Below, in pieces: positions 17,340 to 26,776 of a DNA stretch of 64,000 nucleotides (within the stretch, counting starts at the first letter, position 1; each line of letters begins with the position of its first letter). Position numbers and translations under genes: made by a program. The notes beneath the pieces were generated by a model, which saw nothing but the letters and a program-made list of their open reading frames with translations, was not told the origin of the DNA and made no database searches. The DNA comes from Rhizobium sp. Root708 (lineage in GTDB: Bacteria; Pseudomonadota; Alphaproteobacteria; Rhizobiales; Rhizobiaceae): contig NZ_LMHV01000002.1 in the NCBI RefSeq assembly GCF_001429725.1, forward strand, positions 124,001-188,000. The letters run 5' to 3'.

Positions 17340-18226
17340 TTGCCTCCCCTGTTTCGAGCAATGGAGCGAACGTAGAAGATCCCGAATACGAGGCAGAAGC
17401 CGAAGGCAATGACCGCCTGCGTCAAGGCATTGACGGGATCGTTCATGTCGGAGAAGGTGCGCTGCATGAAGGGCCCCATCATTTCCGGCGAGGCCGGTCC
17501 GAGCAGGTAGGGCAAGGTGAATGACGAGAAGATGCCGAGGATCGCGAAGGACGTCGTCACCAGCAGGGAATTTCCCATGCGCGGCAGAATGATTGACAGG
17601 AAGACACGCAGCGGCGAAGCACCGACATCGCGCGCGGCCTCGATCGAGCTCTTCGGAATGCTCCCCAATCCGGCCGTTAGCATCAGGACGGTCAGCGGCA
17701 GGTTGTCCCAGACGAGGCCGATGACCGGTCCCCACGGTGTCAGATAAGGCGATGGCAGCTTCGGCAGACCAACAGCATTGAGCAGTACATCCACCGCACC
17801 GTTCGGCCCGATGGTGCGGATCAGCGCATAAGACAGGATGATCGACGGCACGAACATCGGGAAGATCGCCAGTCCCTGGACATAGGCCGACAGCGGGCCG
17901 CGCGAAAATCGCAGATACAGGGCGATCGGAAGACCGGTTGCCAGAAGCATGAGGCCGCAGATCAACGTCGTCCAGAGCGTGATCCAGAGATTGTTGCGGC
18001 TGTACTGGTCACTGAAGAAGAAGTGATAGGAGGCGAACGACAGCGCCGAAGTGCCGTCAGGCTGAGCGATAAAGACCGTGCTCGCCACCGCCGAGAAGAT
18101 TGGATAGATGATCAGCCAGGCCAGCAGCAGAACAGGCAGGGCAACCAACGGAAGCCCCACCCAACCCTTGTTGCTCGCCGGCGCGGAATGCCGCGCCAGC
18201 AGCGGAAGTGTCATTGCCCTGCGCAT
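17336..18226 (-). CDS. ABC transporter permease (first)
   Basis: A 296-residue permease with a longer first periplasmic loop and about six membrane spans. The EAA loop reads EAARDVGASPLRVFLSIILP at about residues 206-225. The start at 18226 overlaps the stop of the binding-protein gene (ATGA); a second ATG at 18214 is possible. The pair of EAA loops in this and the next gene is nearly the same, as expected for a heterodimer facing two copies of one ATPase. Confidence 0.86.
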   Translation of the reverse strand: MRRAMTLPLLARHSAPASNKGWVGLPLVALPVLLLAWLIIYPIFSAVASTVFIAQPDGTSALSFASYHFFFSDQYSRNNLWITLWTTLICGLMLLATGLPIALYLRFSRGPLSAYVQGLAIFPMFVPSIILSYALIRTIGPNGAVDVLLNAVGLPKLPSPYLTPWGPVIGLVWDNLPLTVLMLTAGLGSIPKSSIEAARDVGASPLRVFLSIILPRMGNSLLVTTSFAILGIFSSFTLPYLLGPASPEMMGPFMQRTFSDMNDPVNALTQAVIAFGFCLVFGIFYVRSIARNRGGK

Positions 18227-19371
18227 CAGGTGCGGCTGATGCCCGGCGCGACGTTGCGGTACCAGCCGTCGTTGATCGTCGTTTCCCAATCGCCACCCGG
18301 GAAGGTCGGGATCGTGGCCGGGATGACGTCGGCATACTTCTGGCGCAGCTCATCGGAGATGTGATCCCACGAGATGCCAGGGAAGCCGCCGATTTCGGTG
18401 ATGATGGCTTCCTGCATTTCCTGCGTCAGAAGGAATGCCGCGAGCGTCATCGCCGCATCCTTATTGGCGCCGTTCGAAAACACCGTCATGCGCGAGAAGC
18501 CGCCGCAGAGTGCCAGGTCGCCAAGCTGGACAAGACCCGTAGTCTCCGGAAGAACTCCCTGCGAGATCGCCTGCAAGACCTGGTCGGACCATACGGGCGT
18601 CATCGTCACGACACCCTGCGCGAGCAGCTGGATCGACTGCGTATTTCCAGCCGTATAGGCGCCCTTTTCGTAGAGCGACGGTGCGAGGTCGTTGAGCAGC
18701 GCCCAAGCCGGTGTCAGTGCCTGGTTGGCATAATCAGCCGTGAAGTTGTCGATCGTGAATTTCTTCGGGTCGCGACCGTTGGTTTCGTGAATAGCACGAC
18801 GAACGAAGTTGCCGCCCGAGCCGCCCTTGTCCGGACGGTTGTAGATGAACTGGCCGGGATTGGCCTTGATCCAGGCCGTCAGCTGTTCCCAGGTTTTGGG
18901 CGCATCCTTCGGATCCAGCTTGGCCTTGTCGTAAGCCAGCAGAACCTGCGATCCGCGATAAGGAAACGAGTATTTGCTATCGACTGCCAGCGGATTGACG
19001 TGATCGAAGCCTTCGATGTTCTGCGCCGAGAACTCGACCCACAGGCCAGCTTGCGCACCAGCTGGCGGAAGGCGCGGATCGAAATGCTCGAAGATATCAG
19101 CCTGCGGATTTGTGTTGGTCTTCAATGCGGCCAAGGCACGGTCTGCAATCGCGCGCAAGCCGGTATTGTCGCCTGCATCGGTGATCTTCACCGCGAGATC
19201 CGGGTGGGCCTTTTCGAAGGCCGGACGGACGGTGTTGTTCCAAAAGTCAATGATGTTCGCGTCAGATCCGCTATAGAGATCGATCGTCGTTGTCGCCGCC
19301 GATGCGAGGCGCGGAAGCATCAGCATGCCGGCTGCGGCAGTGGTGGTGACGAGGAAATCGCGTCTGTTCAT
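18226..19371 (-). CDS. ABC transporter substrate-binding protein with Tat signal
   Basis: A 381-residue periplasmic protein. The N-terminus NRRDFLVTTTAAAG is a twin-arginine signal, cleaved near LASA. The mature part begins TTIDLYSGSDANIIDFW and fits the extracellular solute-binding families used for iron, thiamine, polyamine or phosphate esters. The start at 19371 is preferred to 19383 because GGAGAAGG precedes it. Tat export suggests the protein folds before export. It is the first gene of the operon. The ligand is not readable; the terminal glycerophosphodiesterase argues for a glycerophosphodiester. Confidence 0.85.
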   Translation of the reverse strand: MNRRDFLVTTTAAAGMLMLPRLASAATTTIDLYSGSDANIIDFWNNTVRPAFEKAHPDLAVKITDAGDNTGLRAIADRALAALKTNTNPQADIFEHFDPRLPPAGAQAGLWVEFSAQNIEGFDHVNPLAVDSKYSFPYRGSQVLLAYDKAKLDPKDAPKTWEQLTAWIKANPGQFIYNRPDKGGSGGNFVRRAIHETNGRDPKKFTIDNFTADYANQALTPAWALLNDLAPSLYEKGAYTAGNTQSIQLLAQGVVTMTPVWSDQVLQAISQGVLPETTGLVQLGDLALCGGFSRMTVFSNGANKDAAMTLAAFLLTQEMQEAIITEIGGFPGISWDHISDELRQKYADVIPATIPTFPGGDWETTINDGWYRNVAPGISRT

Positions 19372-19490
19372 AACCTTCTCCATTGGCTCGGATGTAGAAG
19401 GCCGTGCTATCCCCCATGCGTAACAGACTCATGACAATGGGGTTATTTCAAAAAAGAATTGCACAGCTGTGCATTCGATTTCTTGCGGTG

Positions 19491-20456
19491 CTACGCGGCA
19501 CTCAGGGAGTTCGATTGAGGGCGAAACAGGACGAAGCGGTTCCGCCCTTGCGTCTTCGCCTCGTACATGGCCTTGTCCGCCTCCTCGTAGAGGACGCCGG
19601 AACTGATCCCCGGCAGGCTGTGGGCGACGCCGATCGATGCGCCAATGCATGCCCCCTCGCCCAATTGCCAATTGAGAGCGCCGACGATCCTGCTGGCGAT
19701 GTGCTCGATGTGTTTCGCGGCGCTACCGCTGTAGATCACCGCGAACTCGTCGCCTCCGATCCTGGCCACGAGATCCGCGCCTTCCGCTGCACTGCTGAGG
19801 CGAGCCGCCGCATCGATCAGGCACAGGTCGCCCTGCTTGTGGCCGAGCGTGTCGTTGACGTTCTTGAAGCCGTCCAGATCCACCAGCAGGAGAGCGGTGT
19901 CGGATCCCAAGTCGCACAACTGGTCAAGCCGCTCATGGAACTTGAACCTGTTATGCAGTCCGGTCAGGTGGTCGAATTCGGCCCTGCGACGAATCTCGCG
20001 CATCATGATCATCTCTGCGGTGACGTCCTGCTTGAGGCCGAAGATGCGCACCGGCACACCGTTTTCACATTCGACGGAGGCCGTGATCCTGACCCAGCGG
20101 CGGTTACCTTTATGGGTGACGATCTCAGCATCGAGCGAGAAGCCGCCGCGCTGCTCGATCGCGGCGGAACGGAGCCGATGAAGCTCGCTCATAGTTTCAG
20201 GCGAATAAAGCGCCACGATCTCGTCGCGCACCAATGGCGTGTTCGGCGGCAGGTCGAAGATATCGTAGACCATGTCGGTCCAATAAAGCTTCTCGTCCGC
20301 GAGCGCGCATTCCCAGACACCGATCCTCGCCGCCCGTGAGCAGTGATCGAACACCTTTTGCAGATGTTTGACGTCCCCGGAACGGCCCATGGCGCCAAGG
20401 TCGGAAGGAGCGCCGCGGCGCGTTAATTTTTCTATCAGGGACGACAGCACCATCAT
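19491..20456 (-). CDS. PAS-GGDEF diguanylate cyclase
   Basis: A 321-residue soluble protein: one PAS domain (about residues 35-150, ending VRIFGLKQDVTAE) and a GGDEF domain (about 155-315) with the intact active site RIGGDEF. It should make cyclic di-GMP. The inhibitory site RxxD expected five residues before the active site reads EGAD, so feedback inhibition may be lost. The start at 20456 (ATGATG) is chosen for the GGAGG just upstream; the frame is open further. It follows, on the same strand, about 120 bases upstream in sequence order of nothing else, so it is a single gene between two AT-richer stretches. Confidence 0.85.
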   Translation of the reverse strand: MMVLSSLIEKLTRRGAPSDLGAMGRSGDVKHLQKVFDHCSRAARIGVWECALADEKLYWTDMVYDIFDLPPNTPLVRDEIVALYSPETMSELHRLRSAAIEQRGGFSLDAEIVTHKGNRRWVRITASVECENGVPVRIFGLKQDVTAEMIMMREIRRRAEFDHLTGLHNRFKFHERLDQLCDLGSDTALLLVDLDGFKNVNDTLGHKQGDLCLIDAAARLSSAAEGADLVARIGGDEFAVIYSGSAAKHIEHIASRIVGALNWQLGEGACIGASIGVAHSLPGISSGVLYEEADKAMYEAKTQGRNRFVLFRPQSNSLSAA

Positions 20457-20787
20457 GTTCCTCCATCCCGACATCTGATCGTCGCGAGAGTGGCACGATT
20501 TCATTGACGCGAGGTTTACTGCGCAGCGACGCGAACCAGATTCATTGCGCCTGTCGCACGTGCTTGTCGAAAGGGTTTGGCCTCTTGGACGACACACCCG
20601 ATGAACGCAAGGAGCACATTAGCATCACCCGAATTACCGATGGGATTACACGCCGGCTGCGTGTTATTGTAAGTGCATGCCGGGGTGGCGCCGTGGCGTC
20701 AACATCACAACCAACCTGGCCGGCCCGCCGCGTAGACGTCCGCGACGGGCCTTAAGCGTGTTGTTCATCAGGCAGTGGGGGGATGTG
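20457..20787. other. Intergenic region, no gene seen
   Basis: About 330 bases between the divergent diguanylate cyclase and the small membrane protein gene. Short open frames here have poor composition. No operator or RNA structure stands out. Confidence 0.45.
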
Positions 20788-21087
20788 ATGCCGACGGTTT
20801 CCGTATTGCTTGCTCTATGTGCTTTTTTCACAAGCTGCCTGTCGGCCCATTGCGGATGGGAAGCGCTTCGCGAAGGCGCCGGTCCGCGATGGTCGGACGG
20901 AGTAGTGTCGTTTGAGCCCGCGGATCCTGTTCTGGCCCAAGCCGGCTGGGTCGGTGCCACGTTGAGCCATAGCGAGCGGGCGTCGGAGCCGCGCAGGAAG
21001 GCCATTTTCTGGGCCGTGATTTGCGCCGTCCTGAGCCTGTCCAGCGTCCTGCTTGGCATAATCGGCATACTTACAGACGTCTGCTGA
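20788..21087 (+). CDS. Small membrane protein (99 aa), unknown function
   Basis: A 99-residue protein with an N-terminal hydrophobic segment (possibly a signal anchor, residues 3-21) and a C-terminal membrane span (about 73-95). The middle part is soluble with WSDGVVSFEPADPVL. The ATG is preceded by a run of six G bases at the correct distance. The open frame continues upstream but without a ribosome site. No family recognised. Confidence 0.45.
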   Translation: MPTVSVLLALCAFFTSCLSAHCGWEALREGAGPRWSDGVVSFEPADPVLAQAGWVGATLSHSERASEPRRKAIFWAVICAVLSLSSVLLGIIGILTDVC

Positions 21088-21470
21088 TCCGTAGGCGTGC
21101 GAGAACTTATCGGCGATCGATGTCGGTCCTTTCGCTGAGCGTCGAGCGTCGCTCTGGAATGGATATGAGACGCTAAGGCGCTCATTTATCACCTCCACCA
21201 TTACTTTTGAGATACGCCGCATCTATATGATATCTATAACGACTTTTGGTAAGAAAATGGTCCAATGTGCCGGTGGTCGCAGACGAATATCGGCTCCGCT
21301 CGAAGAAACCACATAAATCACTTCAGAATAATGCATTACCTCATTGAAACTACGTGTTTAAGTGGAAAGACGTTCTACGGACATTTTCCGACGCAGTACA
21401 ATTCGGGGCTTGATCCCTGCGAGCGTCGGCTGTAGCCCGGTTGGGACACAACATTCTCCAGGATTTCATT
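21088..21470. other. AT-richer intergenic region
   Basis: About 380 bases before the peptidase-like gene, with a stretch (about 21190-21350) clearly richer in A/T than the surroundings. It should contain the promoter of the downstream gene. No gene, tRNA or strong hairpin could be supported. Confidence 0.45.
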
Positions 21471-22769
21471 ATGCTCGTCAGCGAATACACGATCCCCGGC
21501 GTCCACGTCCGTGACCACCTCGTTGATGTGCCGCTCGATTGGAAGAAGGCGGATGGCGCGACAATCAAGGTTTTCGCGCGCGAGGTCTGCGATCCCGCTC
21601 GCAAGAAGGAAACGCTGCCCATACTGCTTTTCCTGCAGGGCGGCCCGGGCGGCAAGTCGCCGCGCCCGGTGGGCGGAGGTCCATCGTGGCTCGGGGAAGC
21701 GCTCAAGAATTACCGCGTCGTGCTGCTCGACCAGCGTGGCACCGGCAGAAGCACCCGCATCGAGAGCGCCACCATGGCGGCGTTTGCCGATGGAAATGCG
21801 GGAGCCCACTATCTCAGCCATTTCCGCGCCGATAGCATCGTTGCCGACTGCGAGCATCTCAGGAAGAGCGTATTTGGCGGCGTTCGTTGGGAGACGCTCG
21901 GCCAGAGCTACGGCGGCTTCCTGACCCTGACCTATCTGTCGCGGGCTCCCGAGGGGCTGGCAGCCTGCTATATTACGGGCGGTCTTGCAGGGTTCTCGGC
22001 AAAGGCAGACGAGGTCTACAGACGCACCTATCCGCGCGTCGCCGCCAAGAACCGGGAATACTACAAGCGATACCCAGACGATCGCGACCGCATCGGTCGG
22101 ATCGCGGACAAGATCGCGTCCGAGGATGTCCGTCTTCCGGATGGCGACCGGTTGACGATCCGCAGATTGCAGACCGTCGGCATCGATTTCGGCATGGCGC
22201 CGGGATACGAAAATATCCACTGGCTGATCGATGAGGCTTTCTTCGACCACGAGGAAACACGCTTCTCCGACGCCTTCCTGGCGTCCGTCATGTCCCTCAC
22301 CTCCTATGACGGCAATCCGATGTTCGCCGCCCTGCAGGAGAGCATCTATGGCCAGGGCGTGGGCGCGACCGCTTGGGCCGCCGAACGGGTACGGCCGGAA
22401 TTTTCAGAGTTTGGCGAAGGAAGCCGACCGCTGCTCCTGACCGGCGAAATGATGTACCCGTGGATGTTTGAGGAAATCCGCTCGCTGCGGCCGTTCCGCG
22501 ATGCGGTCGAGGCACTTGCACGCTACGACCAATTCGAACCGCTCTACGATCCCGCTCGGCTTGCATCGAGCGAAATCCCCGTGGCTGCCGCCGTCTACTT
22601 CGACGACATGTATGTCGATGCCGAACTATCGCTGGCAACAGCGAGGGATGTCGGCAATGTCCAAGCCTGGGTGACCAACGAGTTTGAGCATGACGGCGTT
22701 CGCCAGTCCTCGGCAGTCTTCTCCCGCCTCCGCCAGATGGTGCGCGAGCGTGGAGGCCCCCTGGACTAG
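21471..22769 (+). CDS. Alpha/beta hydrolase, prolyl aminopeptidase-like (S33)
   Basis: A 432-residue hydrolase of the S33 type. It shows the family's FLQGGPGGKSPR oxyanion loop (HGGPG position, His replaced by Gln), the LLDQRGTGRST segment and the nucleophile elbow GQSYGG. A late Asp and a His in NEFEHDGVR could complete the triad. Members remove N-terminal proline or hydrolyse related amides. The start at 21471 is chosen for the AGGA upstream; the frame extends 30 bases earlier. No signal peptide is seen, so it is cytoplasmic. It is followed by a strong hairpin terminator. Confidence 0.82.
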   Translation: MLVSEYTIPGVHVRDHLVDVPLDWKKADGATIKVFAREVCDPARKKETLPILLFLQGGPGGKSPRPVGGGPSWLGEALKNYRVVLLDQRGTGRSTRIESATMAAFADGNAGAHYLSHFRADSIVADCEHLRKSVFGGVRWETLGQSYGGFLTLTYLSRAPEGLAACYITGGLAGFSAKADEVYRRTYPRVAAKNREYYKRYPDDRDRIGRIADKIASEDVRLPDGDRLTIRRLQTVGIDFGMAPGYENIHWLIDEAFFDHEETRFSDAFLASVMSLTSYDGNPMFAALQESIYGQGVGATAWAAERVRPEFSEFGEGSRPLLLTGEMMYPWMFEEIRSLRPFRDAVEALARYDQFEPLYDPARLASSEIPVAAAVYFDDMYVDAELSLATARDVGNVQAWVTNEFEHDGVRQSSAVFSRLRQMVRERGGPLD

Positions 22770-22784
22770 AACCAAGCGTGCCCT

Positions 22785-22814
22785 GTTCTGGTCGGCAACG
22801 ATGCCGGCCAGAAC
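22785..22814. terminator. Bidirectional terminator hairpin
   Basis: A 13-bp stem (22785-22797 with 22802-22814, one G-T wobble) and a 4-base loop ACGA sit between the convergent peptidase-like and sugar-ABC ATPase genes. There is no long T run, so efficiency is uncertain. Confidence 0.55.
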
Positions 22815-22841
22815 GCTTCTACTTGGTCATCCTTGACGCCC

Positions 22842-23939
22842 TCAGGATGACAGTGACCGGCCCCCGGCCGGATCGAAAAGGTGCATGCGGTTCATATTGA
22901 ACGAAAGCGGCACGCGCGACCCCGGACGTGGCTCACTTTCAGGATCGACGTTCGCGCAGAGAATGACCGGCCCAATATTGAAGTAGATCATCGTTTCCGG
23001 CCCCAACGGTTCAACGAGATCGATATTCGCCTCTACCATTTCAAAACCGGGTTTCGGCGTCAGGCTCGATATCGATTCAGGCCGGATGCCGAATACGACG
23101 GGCTTGCCCGCATGCTGTTTATATTCTGCGGTCCGGGATGCGGGAACGGCTAGCCGGCTGCCATCGTCGAGAATGACAACCAATCCGTCTCCAACACTCT
23201 CAAGCCTCGCGTTCAGGAAGTTCATCGACGGCGAGCCGATGAAGCCCGCTACGAACTGACTGACCGGACGATGGTATAGCTCTTGCGGCGGCCCCGCCTG
23301 CTCGATGATGCCGCCGTTCATGACGACGACACGATCGGCCATCGTCATCGCCTCGACCTGGTCATGGGTAACATAAACAGTCGTGGTGGGCAGCAATTGG
23401 TGCAGGCGCTTGATCTCGGTACGCATCTGAACGCGCAGCTTGGCGTCAAGATTGGAAAGCGGTTCGTCGAACAGGAAGACCTTCGGGTTGCGTACGATGG
23501 CGCGCCCCATGGCGACACGCTGACGCTGCCCGCCCGAAAGCTGGCCCGGACGTCGCGACAAAAGTTCGGTGATATGCAGCGTCTCGGCGGCGCGGTTGAT
23601 ACGCTCGTCGATCTGCGCCTTAGGGAGCTTCTGCTGCTCCAGGCAGAACGAAATGTTCTCCCTGACGCTCATATGCGGATAGAGCGCATAATTCTGGAAA
23701 ACCATGGCAATGTCGCGCTTGCCGGGCCCCAGCCGATTGACGACCTGATCGCCGATGACGATGTCGCCACCGGTGATATGTTCCAGGCCGGCGATCATGC
23801 GCAGCGTCGTAGACTTGCCGCAGCCCGACGGACCGACGAAGACGACAAACTCGTTATCCTCGATCGTGAGGTTGATGCCGCGTACGGCTTCGTAGATGCC
23901 GTAAGATTTGACTATATTGCGAAGTTCAAGGCGAGCCAT
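22842..23939 (-). CDS. Sugar ABC transporter ATP-binding protein (MsmK/UgpC type)
   Basis: A 365-residue ATPase with Walker [11 protein letters not shown]-loop [11 protein letters not shown], signature LSGGQRQR, Walker [17 protein letters not shown] and switch His in YVTHDQVEA. The [10 protein letters not shown] segment and the C-terminal OB/TOBE regulatory domain (FGIRPESI) are characteristic of carbohydrate CUT1 ATPases. It is the last gene of the operon that starts at the binding protein at 29020 and energises the two permeases. Confidence 0.9.
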   Translation of the reverse strand: MARLELRNIVKSYGIYEAVRGINLTIEDNEFVVFVGPSGCGKSTTLRMIAGLEHITGGDIVIGDQVVNRLGPGKRDIAMVFQNYALYPHMSVRENISFCLEQQKLPKAQIDERINRAAETLHITELLSRRPGQLSGGQRQRVAMGRAIVRNPKVFLFDEPLSNLDAKLRVQMRTEIKRLHQLLPTTTVYVTHDQVEAMTMADRVVVMNGGIIEQAGPPQELYHRPVSQFVAGFIGSPSMNFLNARLESVGDGLVVILDDGSRLAVPASRTAEYKQHAGKPVVFGIRPESISSLTPKPGFEMVEANIDLVEPLGPETMIYFNIGPVILCANVDPESEPRPGSRVPLSFNMNRMHLFDPAGGRSLSS

Positions 23940-23948
23940 CGTGTTCCC

Positions 23949-25877
23949 CTACTTCTCGTGCAGCCAGACGGCCATGGCGCCCGGCTCTCTGTTTGCCCAG
24001 AGGTGATACGGGATTGCCTTGAAGCGCGTTGGCTTGAGTGCCGGCGGCTGTGTGCGATAGAGCGTGTCCTGCCAATCGGACGCATCCGCTTCGAGCGCAT
24101 CACCTTCAAGCACGGTCGCTCCGCCAAGAAGCGTCTCGTCGAAATTTGCGGCGATCTTGCCCTGCGTCGGCAACCTCAGCCGTTGTGGTTCGGTGCCGAG
24201 ATCGGCCTCCTCCACGCAGAAAATCACCGGGCCGCGCCGAAGCGCAAAGCGGCCATTGTCTTCAGTCGCCGCAGGATGGGCGTAAAGGCGGTCGACCGGC
24301 ATATCGAAGGCCAGCCTGACTGTATCGCCGTCTTTCCATTCCCGCTCGATCGCGGCGTAGCCCTTGGTGACATCGAGCTTGATGGTCTCGCCATTGACGA
24401 AGACACGCGCATCGCGGCACCAGCCTGGAATGCGAAGCCGCAACGTGAAGCGCTTTGCCTGATCAAGGCTAAGCGAGATGGCGACATCCCCATTCCAAGG
24501 GTACTGGCTTTTCTGCCGCAGGCGCAGGAAGGCGTTGCCGACGGAAAGTTCGGCCGTGTTCTCACCGTAGAGATGGATCGCCACCTCATCGGCCTTCGTG
24601 GAATAGAAATACTGGCCGAGCGACGTGATGAACCGAGCAATGTTGGTCGGGCAGCAAGGGCAGTAGTGCCACTTCCAGCGACGGTTCTGGCCATGGCTCT
24701 CCAAGACGTTCTCGTAGAAATAATGCTCGCCGTCGCGCGAAATTCCGGAAAGGGCGCCATTGTAGAGCACCGTCTCAAGCTTGTCGGTGAATTTGCTGTC
24801 GAGCTCGATCTGGGCCATGCGGTGGCTGAAGAAGCCGAGCGCGACAGCCGCACAGGTCTCGGCATAGGCGGTCTCGTTCGGCAGATCGTATTCGCGTGTG
24901 AAGCCTTCGTTGGACGCCGATGGGCCAAGGCCGCCGGTGACATAAAGCTGGCGCCCGACCAGATTGTCGAACAGCCGGTCACAGGCGCTCTTCAGGCTCT
25001 CATCGTCGTTCTCGACAGCGAGATCCGCCATGGCGGAGAACAGGTACATCGCGCGAACGGCATGACCGACAACCTGGGTCTGTTCGCGCACCGGCATGTG
25101 AGCCTGGCTGTAGGCGTAAGTCTGGAACACGTAGCTTGCGGGATCCTCGCCACGCTTGCGCGCTTCCTCGTCGTAATAGGAAGGCATCTGGCCGCGCTCA
25201 TCGACAAAGTAGGTCGCCAGCTTCAGGTGGCGCGGATCCTTGGTCACGCGGTAGAGCTTGACGAGTGCCAGCTCTATCTCCTCGTGCGCGTCGTAGCCGC
25301 GAAGCTTGCCCGGCTCGCGACCGAACGTATCGATGATATGATCGACCGCACGGATCATCACGTCGAGAAAGCGGCGCTTTCCGGTCGCTTCGAAATAGGC
25401 GACGGCTCCTTCGAGGAGATGGCCCATTGAATACATCTCGTGAAGATCACGCAGGTTGGTCCAACGGTTCTCCGGCTCGCGGCGAATGAACCAGCTGTTC
25501 AGATAGCCATCAGCCATCTGGCCGTGCTCGAGCTTCTCGACGATCGCATCGATCTTCGCCTCGACATCAGGATTGGGATTGTTTTTCAGCGTGTAGCTGG
25601 CGGCTTCGATCCACTTGCCGAAATCGGAATCGAAGAAGTGCTGCATCGACAGGCCGCTCGGCTGGATCGGGCGCGCAAGCGGACCGGCCGGCTTGTCGAA
25701 GTCGAGAACTTCCAGGAAGCCTTCCTCGTCCAGCCGCATGTGCTGAGTGGTAATGGTGACATCGCGGACGGTTTCCGTCCAGCTTTTCCAGAAACCGCCG
25801 TCGAAGGTGACGCGAGCGTGGTCGGCCGGAACGTAGCGGTCGATCGGCAGCCGCTGTGCTTTCTGGGCATTAGACAT
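23949..25877 (-). CDS. Glycoside hydrolase family 127 (beta-L-arabinofuranosidase type)
   Basis: A 642-residue protein of the DUF1680/GH127 family, whose characterised member HypBA1 removes beta-L-arabinofuranose from plant hydroxyproline-rich glycoproteins. An (alpha/alpha)6 barrel region fills about residues 1-430 and beta-sandwich modules the rest. The catalytic and Zn-binding set is visible: the Glu-x-Cys pair in AYAETCAAV and the double cysteine in YCPCCPTN, the place of the cysteine nucleophile. No signal peptide is present, so it acts in the cytoplasm on an imported oligosaccharide. The start at 25877 has AAGGAG five bases upstream. It lies between the ATPase and permease genes of one operon. 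Confidence 0.88.
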   Translation of the reverse strand: MSNAQKAQRLPIDRYVPADHARVTFDGGFWKSWTETVRDVTITTQHMRLDEEGFLEVLDFDKPAGPLARPIQPSGLSMQHFFDSDFGKWIEAASYTLKNNPNPDVEAKIDAIVEKLEHGQMADGYLNSWFIRREPENRWTNLRDLHEMYSMGHLLEGAVAYFEATGKRRFLDVMIRAVDHIIDTFGREPGKLRGYDAHEEIELALVKLYRVTKDPRHLKLATYFVDERGQMPSYYDEEARKRGEDPASYVFQTYAYSQAHMPVREQTQVVGHAVRAMYLFSAMADLAVENDDESLKSACDRLFDNLVGRQLYVTGGLGPSASNEGFTREYDLPNETAYAETCAAVALGFFSHRMAQIELDSKFTDKLETVLYNGALSGISRDGEHYFYENVLESHGQNRRWKWHYCPCCPTNIARFITSLGQYFYSTKADEVAIHLYGENTAELSVGNAFLRLRQKSQYPWNGDVAISLSLDQAKRFTLRLRIPGWCRDARVFVNGETIKLDVTKGYAAIEREWKDGDTVRLAFDMPVDRLYAHPAATEDNGRFALRRGPVIFCVEEADLGTEPQRLRLPTQGKIAANFDETLLGGATVLEGDALEADASDWQDTLYRTQPPALKPTRFKAIPYHLWANREPGAMAVWLHEK

Positions 25878-25906
25878 GAAGACTCCTTGGGCGGACGGGC
25901 CGCTTC

Positions 25907-26776
25907 TCATTTCACGGCGCCGGCCGTCAGGCCGCGCACATAGTAGCGTTGCAGAAGAAGGAAGAGGATGATGCAGGGGATCATGGTGACCGCGATGCCG
26001 GCCTGCAGCGCGCCCCAATCGATGATGCCGTAGAGGCCCGACGACACGTTCACCAGCATGATCGGCAGAGTGAACTTGTTCTGATCCGACAGGAAGATGA
26101 GTGCGGCCAGGAACTCGTTCCACGAATTCAGGAAGGCGAACATCGCCACCGTCGCGACGCCAGGCAAGGCGATCGGCAACATGATGCGCCGCAGGATCGT
26201 CGCCTGCGAGGCACCGTCGATGCGCGCCGCTTCGATCAGCGCCTTGGGAACGGCATCAAAGGCGTTGCGCATCATGAACACCGAAAACGGCAGCTGGAAC
26301 GTAACGTAGATCAGAACGAGGCCGAACAGGCTGTTTTGCAGGCTGAGCATCTTCAGGATCAGGAACAGCGGCGTCAGGATAGACTGAAACGGGATCATCA
26401 TCGTCGCCATGATCAGGACAAACAGCATCGACTGACCGGGGAACTTGAACTTGGAGAAGCCATAGCCGGCGGGAACCGAGACGGTGATTGTCAGCAGCAC
26501 CGTCCCGACCGCGATCAGCACGGAATTGCCCGCATAAACGTACCATCCGGCACCGACATTCTCGAGGCGGCGGTAGTTTTCCAGCGAGAAGGTCTTCGAG
26601 AACAACGCGGCCGGATTGGCGAGCGCTTCCGCGGCTGGCTTGAACGAATTCGCCAGCGACCAGACGATCGGCATGATGAAGAAGATCGCAAGCAGGATCG
26701 AAGCGAGCAGGAAGAACAGATAGCCGGCCTGACCACCGCGCGTATTGCTGCTCGAAGTGGATTGGGTGGAGGTCAT
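25907..26776 (-). CDS. Sugar ABC transporter permease (MalG-like)
   Basis: A 289-residue CUT1 permease with six membrane spans. The EAA loop that docks the ATPase reads EAARIDGASQATILRRIMLP near residue 190. The start overlaps the stop of the upstream permease gene by four bases (ATGA), so translation is coupled. It forms the channel with the MalF-like partner and the GH127-locus binding protein. Confidence 0.9.
   Translation of the reverse strand: MTSTQSTSSSNTRGGQAGYLFFLLASILLAIFFIMPIVWSLANSFKPAAEALANPAALFSKTFSLENYRRLENVGAGWYVYAGNSVLIAVGTVLLTITVSVPAGYGFSKFKFPGQSMLFVLIMATMMIPFQSILTPLFLILKMLSLQNSLFGLVLIYVTFQLPFSVFMMRNAFDAVPKALIEAARIDGASQATILRRIMLPIALPGVATVAMFAFLNSWNEFLAALIFLSDQNKFTLPIMLVNVSSGLYGIIDWGALQAGIAVTMIPCIILFLLLQRYYVRGLTAGAVK

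Noticed and set aside
23283..25430. Open frame of 715 codons on the plus strand opposite the GH127 and ATPase genes
   Set aside because: It spans two well-supported genes on the other strand, has arginine/aspartate-rich shadow composition and no ribosome site.
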